Assembly (NCBI RefSeq): GCF_000717345.1
Contig: NZ_JNZA01000012.1
Location: forward strand, 248,001 to 312,000
Source: Streptomyces lydicus
GTDB lineage: Bacteria > Actinomycetota > Actinomycetes > Streptomycetales > Streptomycetaceae
Length of the DNA: 64,000 nucleotides
Direction: 5' to 3'
Positions 61,713-64,000 of the stretch are shown piece by piece (position 1 is the stretch's first letter; each line of letters begins with the position of its first letter). A program made the translations under genes and the position numbers. The notes beneath the pieces were generated by a model. That model was not told the origin of the DNA. It saw only the letters and a program-made list of their open reading frames with translations, and made no database searches.

Positions 61713-62609
61713 ATGATCGTCATTACCACTCCCACCGGCCAGATCGGCGGCCGGCTCCTGCAGATCCTCCTCGACGGGACCCGCACGCGCGACGAAGAGC
61801 TGCGCGTCATCGTGCGCGACCCCGGCAGACTCCCCGACGGGATCCGCGCCCGCGTCGATGTCGTCACCGGCTCGCACGGCGACGCCGAAGTCGTCGACCG
61901 GGCCTTCGACGGCGCGGACGCCGTCTTCTGGCTGGTTCCGTCAAACCCCCGCGAAGCGAGTCTGGACGCCATGTACTCCGGCTTCACCCGCGCCGCCGCG
62001 AAGGCGTTCACGACCCATCGAGTCGGACACGTCGTCGGCGTCTCCGCACTCGGCCGCGGCACCCCCGTCGCCGGCCGCGCCGGGCATGTGACGGCGTCGC
62101 TGGCCATGGACGACCTCATCGCGAGTACGGGGGTGGCTTACCGGGCGCTCGCCAACCCGACGTTCTTCGACAATCTGCTGTGGCAGGTGGCTTCGCTCCG
62201 CGACAACGGTGTGTTCACCGGTACCGAGGCCGCCGACCGCAAGGCGCCGACGGCCGCCACCCGGGACATCGCCGCGGCCGCCGCCGGCCTGCTGCTCGAC
62301 CGCTCGTGGACGGGGACGGGCGAGGTCCCGGTGCTGGGCCCCGAGGACCTTTCGCCGAACGACCTGGCGCGCATCATGTCCGAAGTGCTCGGCCGCCCGA
62401 TCCGCTACGAGCGGCAGACGCTCGACGCATTCGGCACCGCACTCGCCGGACGCGGCGTCGGGGACGCGCTCGTGCAGGGCTACCTCGACATGATGCGCGC
62501 CAAGGACGAAGGGCTCGACGAGCGGGTGCGGCGCACCCCGCAGACCGCGAGCCCGACGACCTTCCGCGAGTGGTGTGAGCAGGTCCTCAAGCCGGCGGTC
62601 CAGGCATGA
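61713..62609 (+). CDS. NmrA-like NAD(P)-binding protein (SDR a5/a9 type)
   Basis: A 298-residue Rossmann-fold protein. The N-terminal MIVITTPTGQIGGRL holds the dinucleotide-binding T-G-x-x-G-x-x motif; RVIVRDPGRLP and DADAVFWLVPSN-type segments follow. The fold resembles NmrA and NADPH:quinone sensors, which may be redox sensors rather than enzymes. ATG 61713 lies at the left of a two-gene operon; the SDR gene overlaps its stop (ATGA). Probably controlled by the divergent LysR gene. Confidence 0.88.
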   Translation: MIVITTPTGQIGGRLLQILLDGTRTRDEELRVIVRDPGRLPDGIRARVDVVTGSHGDAEVVDRAFDGADAVFWLVPSNPREASLDAMYSGFTRAAAKAFTTHRVGHVVGVSALGRGTPVAGRAGHVTASLAMDDLIASTGVAYRALANPTFFDNLLWQVASLRDNGVFTGTEAADRKAPTAATRDIAAAAAGLLLDRSWTGTGEVPVLGPEDLSPNDLARIMSEVLGRPIRYERQTLDAFGTALAGRGVGDALVQGYLDMMRAKDEGLDERVRRTPQTASPTTFREWCEQVLKPAVQA

Positions 62610-63295
62610 GCACCGGGACCGCTCTCATCGTCGGGGCGTCCCGGGCCCTCGGGCTCGGCCTGGCCACCGAGTACGCAGGCCGGGGCTGGGACGTCATCGG
62701 GACCGTCCGGGGCGATCGGCGCACCGGTCTCCACGACCTGGCCGAGGCATCCGGCGGTCGGGTCACCGTCGAGTCGCTGGACATGACGAAGCCGGAGGAG
62801 ATCGATGCACTGCGCGAACGGCTGGCGGAGCGCACCCTCGACCTGCTGTTCGTCAATGCCGCCGTCACAAGGGGAAACATTCCCGTCGGCGAGGTCCCGA
62901 CGGAGATGTTCGTCGAGGTCATGGTCACCAATGCGCTCAGCCCGATGCGCGTGATCGAGTCCTTCCGCTCGCTGGTCGCGCCGACCGGGACCATCGGCGT
63001 CATGTCCTCGCGCCAAGGCAGTCTGGCCTTGAACACCCGCGGCGGTCAGGACGTCTACCGCGCCAGCAAGTCCGCCCTGAACCAGCTGATGCGCAGCTAC
63101 GCCGCCCGGTACGCCGACGCCTCGCACACGCTGCTGCTCATGTGCCCCGGCCATGTCCGCACCGAACTCGGGGGGCCGGACGCACCGTTGACCATCGACC
63201 AGTCCATCCCGGGCGTGGCGGACACGATCGACCGCCATGGCGGCGAACCGGGCCTGAAGTTCCTCAACTACCAGGACCAGCCCGTGCCCTGGTAG
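62606..63295 (+). CDS. Short-chain dehydrogenase/reductase
   Basis: A 229-residue classical SDR. It has ALIVGASRALGLGLATEYAG (cofactor loop, T/S-G-x-x-x-G-x-G-like), VNAAV, and the catalytic set with MSSRQGSLAL (Ser) and YRASKSALNQLMR (Tyr-x-x-x-Lys). ATG 62606 overlaps the NmrA stop codon by 4 bp, so the pair is translationally coupled. It probably reduces a carbonyl with NAD(P)H; substrate unknown. Confidence 0.9.
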   Translation: MSTGTALIVGASRALGLGLATEYAGRGWDVIGTVRGDRRTGLHDLAEASGGRVTVESLDMTKPEEIDALRERLAERTLDLLFVNAAVTRGNIPVGEVPTEMFVEVMVTNALSPMRVIESFRSLVAPTGTIGVMSSRQGSLALNTRGGQDVYRASKSALNQLMRSYAARYADASHTLLLMCPGHVRTELGGPDAPLTIDQSIPGVADTIDRHGGEPGLKFLNYQDQPVPW

Positions 63296-63470
63296 CAGTC
63301 GTGGGAGTGACCTCCCCAGCCTGCTCCCCGGCCCGGCATCGGGCCCGGTCCCGTGACCCGGTAGGCCGTTGAGGCAGGCCGGCCACTCCCTGGCGCACCC
63401 GCCTGCCGGAGGAACGATCACCGTAGGTGTCAGCGCGAGGCCAGAGGGGTGCCGGTGACGGGTGAGCGGG

Positions 63471-64000
63471 TCAGGCGAGGTCGAGCAGCTGTTCGTAGAA
63501 GCCGCCGAAGCCCCGTTCCCGGTCGACCAGATGGAGTTCAAGGATCCAGTGGCAGGTCCGGCCCGCGCGGTTCGTGCGGCGCAGGACGGTGTCGTTCTCC
63601 GGGGTGATGTACGACTCGGCCTTGGCTCCGTCGTTCCTCTCGTGCGGGAACTCGCCGACGAGGTGGCCGGTGTGCCAGGTCCCGATGGTCCAGCCGGCTG
63701 CCGTCGCCAGCCGCTCGACCTCGGCGTACAGCTGCCGGCCGGTGATGTCCGGACGCGCGGCGAAGAAGGCGCGTCCGGCGTCGAAGAGGCGCGGCAGGTC
63801 CTGGAGCAGGCGCTGCTTGTGCGGGTCGTCGCCGAAGACGTACGTGCGGCCGAAGTCCGCCTCGTACTCCTCGAAGATCGGGCCGAAGTCGGCGAAGGCG
63901 ACATCGTCGGACCCGATGACCCGGTCCGGTGGATTGTCCTGGTAGGGGCGGAGGGTGTTGGGTCCGGAGCGGATGATCCGCTTGTGCCAGTGCTTGGTGG
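63471..64000 (-). CDS. M24 family metallopeptidase, C-terminal part (5' end outside window)
   Basis: The frame is open to the right edge of the window and ends with TGA (63471-63473). About 176 residues are visible: VIGSDDVAFADFGPIFEEYE, ADFGRTYVFGDDP, GWTIGTWHTGHLVGEFPHE, and HWILELHLVDRERGFGGFYE. The Asp pairs, HxGHxxG and Glu pattern belong to the M24 (aminopeptidase P/creatinase) fold, which binds two metal ions. Xaa-Pro-type peptidase is possible, but relatives include non-peptidase hydrolases. The start and N-terminal domain are not seen. Confidence 0.8.
   Translation of the reverse strand, partial: TKHWHKRIIRSGPNTLRPYQDNPPDRVIGSDDVAFADFGPIFEEYEADFGRTYVFGDDPHKQRLLQDLPRLFDAGRAFFAARPDITGRQLYAEVERLATAAGWTIGTWHTGHLVGEFPHERNDGAKAESYITPENDTVLRRTNRAGRTCHWILELHLVDRERGFGGFYEQLLDLA

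Overview
The window is high-GC actinobacterial DNA, almost certainly Streptomyces. Third codon positions are strongly G/C biased, GTG and TTG starts are common, and characteristic families are present: a chaplin-domain protein, a cNMP-domain (EshA-type) encapsulin shell, HelR with its rifamycin-associated element, mycothiol-dependent maleylpyruvate isomerase-type proteins, an ECF41 sigma factor and a CatR-like Fur protein. Two genes contain the rare TTA codon that needs the bldA tRNA. No ribosomal or core replication genes, rRNA, transposase or CRISPR array were seen. The many accessory genes, small secreted proteins and truncated genes fit a chromosomal arm rather than the core.

Layout. 1-5.7 kb: the end of an ATP-grasp peptide maturase, a two-gene encapsulin nanocompartment (shell plus cysteine desulfurase cargo), a TetR/hydrolase pair with tandem operators, and a BLIP-like secreted protein. 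6-10.7 kb: CGNR zinc-finger protein, HAD hydrolase, an HTH/Clp-N protein with palindromic upstream sites, and an APC permease. 10.9-21 kb: many small secreted proteins, including two that share the C-terminal string GGVHTGGG (one is a chaplin-domain fusion), around a cell-envelope cluster (TM protein, pseudo-deacetylase/GT2 fusion, LCP ligase) and an NAD kinase. 21-32 kb: TAP-type peptidase, class A beta-lactamase, a GNAT gene behind a leader ORF and hairpin, two transporter or membrane genes, and remnants of DHFR-, aldo/keto reductase- and NUDIX-type genes. 32-37.8 kb: helR with its RAE, an Old Yellow Enzyme homologue and an MDMPI-type protein. 38-44 kb: an RHH-VOC-methyltransferase operon, a Tat-exported beta-helix protein with a CebR-like box, LysR/cupin, and another VOC protein. 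44-49 kb: katG, a relic of a monofunctional catalase, a catR-like regulator, and an ECF41 sigma/SRPBCC operon. 49-55 kb: a secreted CdtB-like nuclease fused to lectin repeats, an EF-hand protein, and an ABC-F protein behind a possible mini-ORF. 55-64 kb: small secreted proteins, MarR/hydrolase, a YrhK-like membrane protein, VOC, LysR with NmrA/SDR, and a partial M24 peptidase.

Common themes are oxidative stress and sulfur handling (encapsulin/desulfurase, KatG/CatR, OYE, mycothiol enzymes), antibiotic self-protection (HelR, beta-lactamase, BLIP-like protein, ABC-F, GNAT), and surface or secreted proteins (chaplin, LCP, lectin-nuclease). Several regulator/target pairs have visible operators and leaderless-type promoters. 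All functional calls come from reading the translated sequence; no database search was possible.
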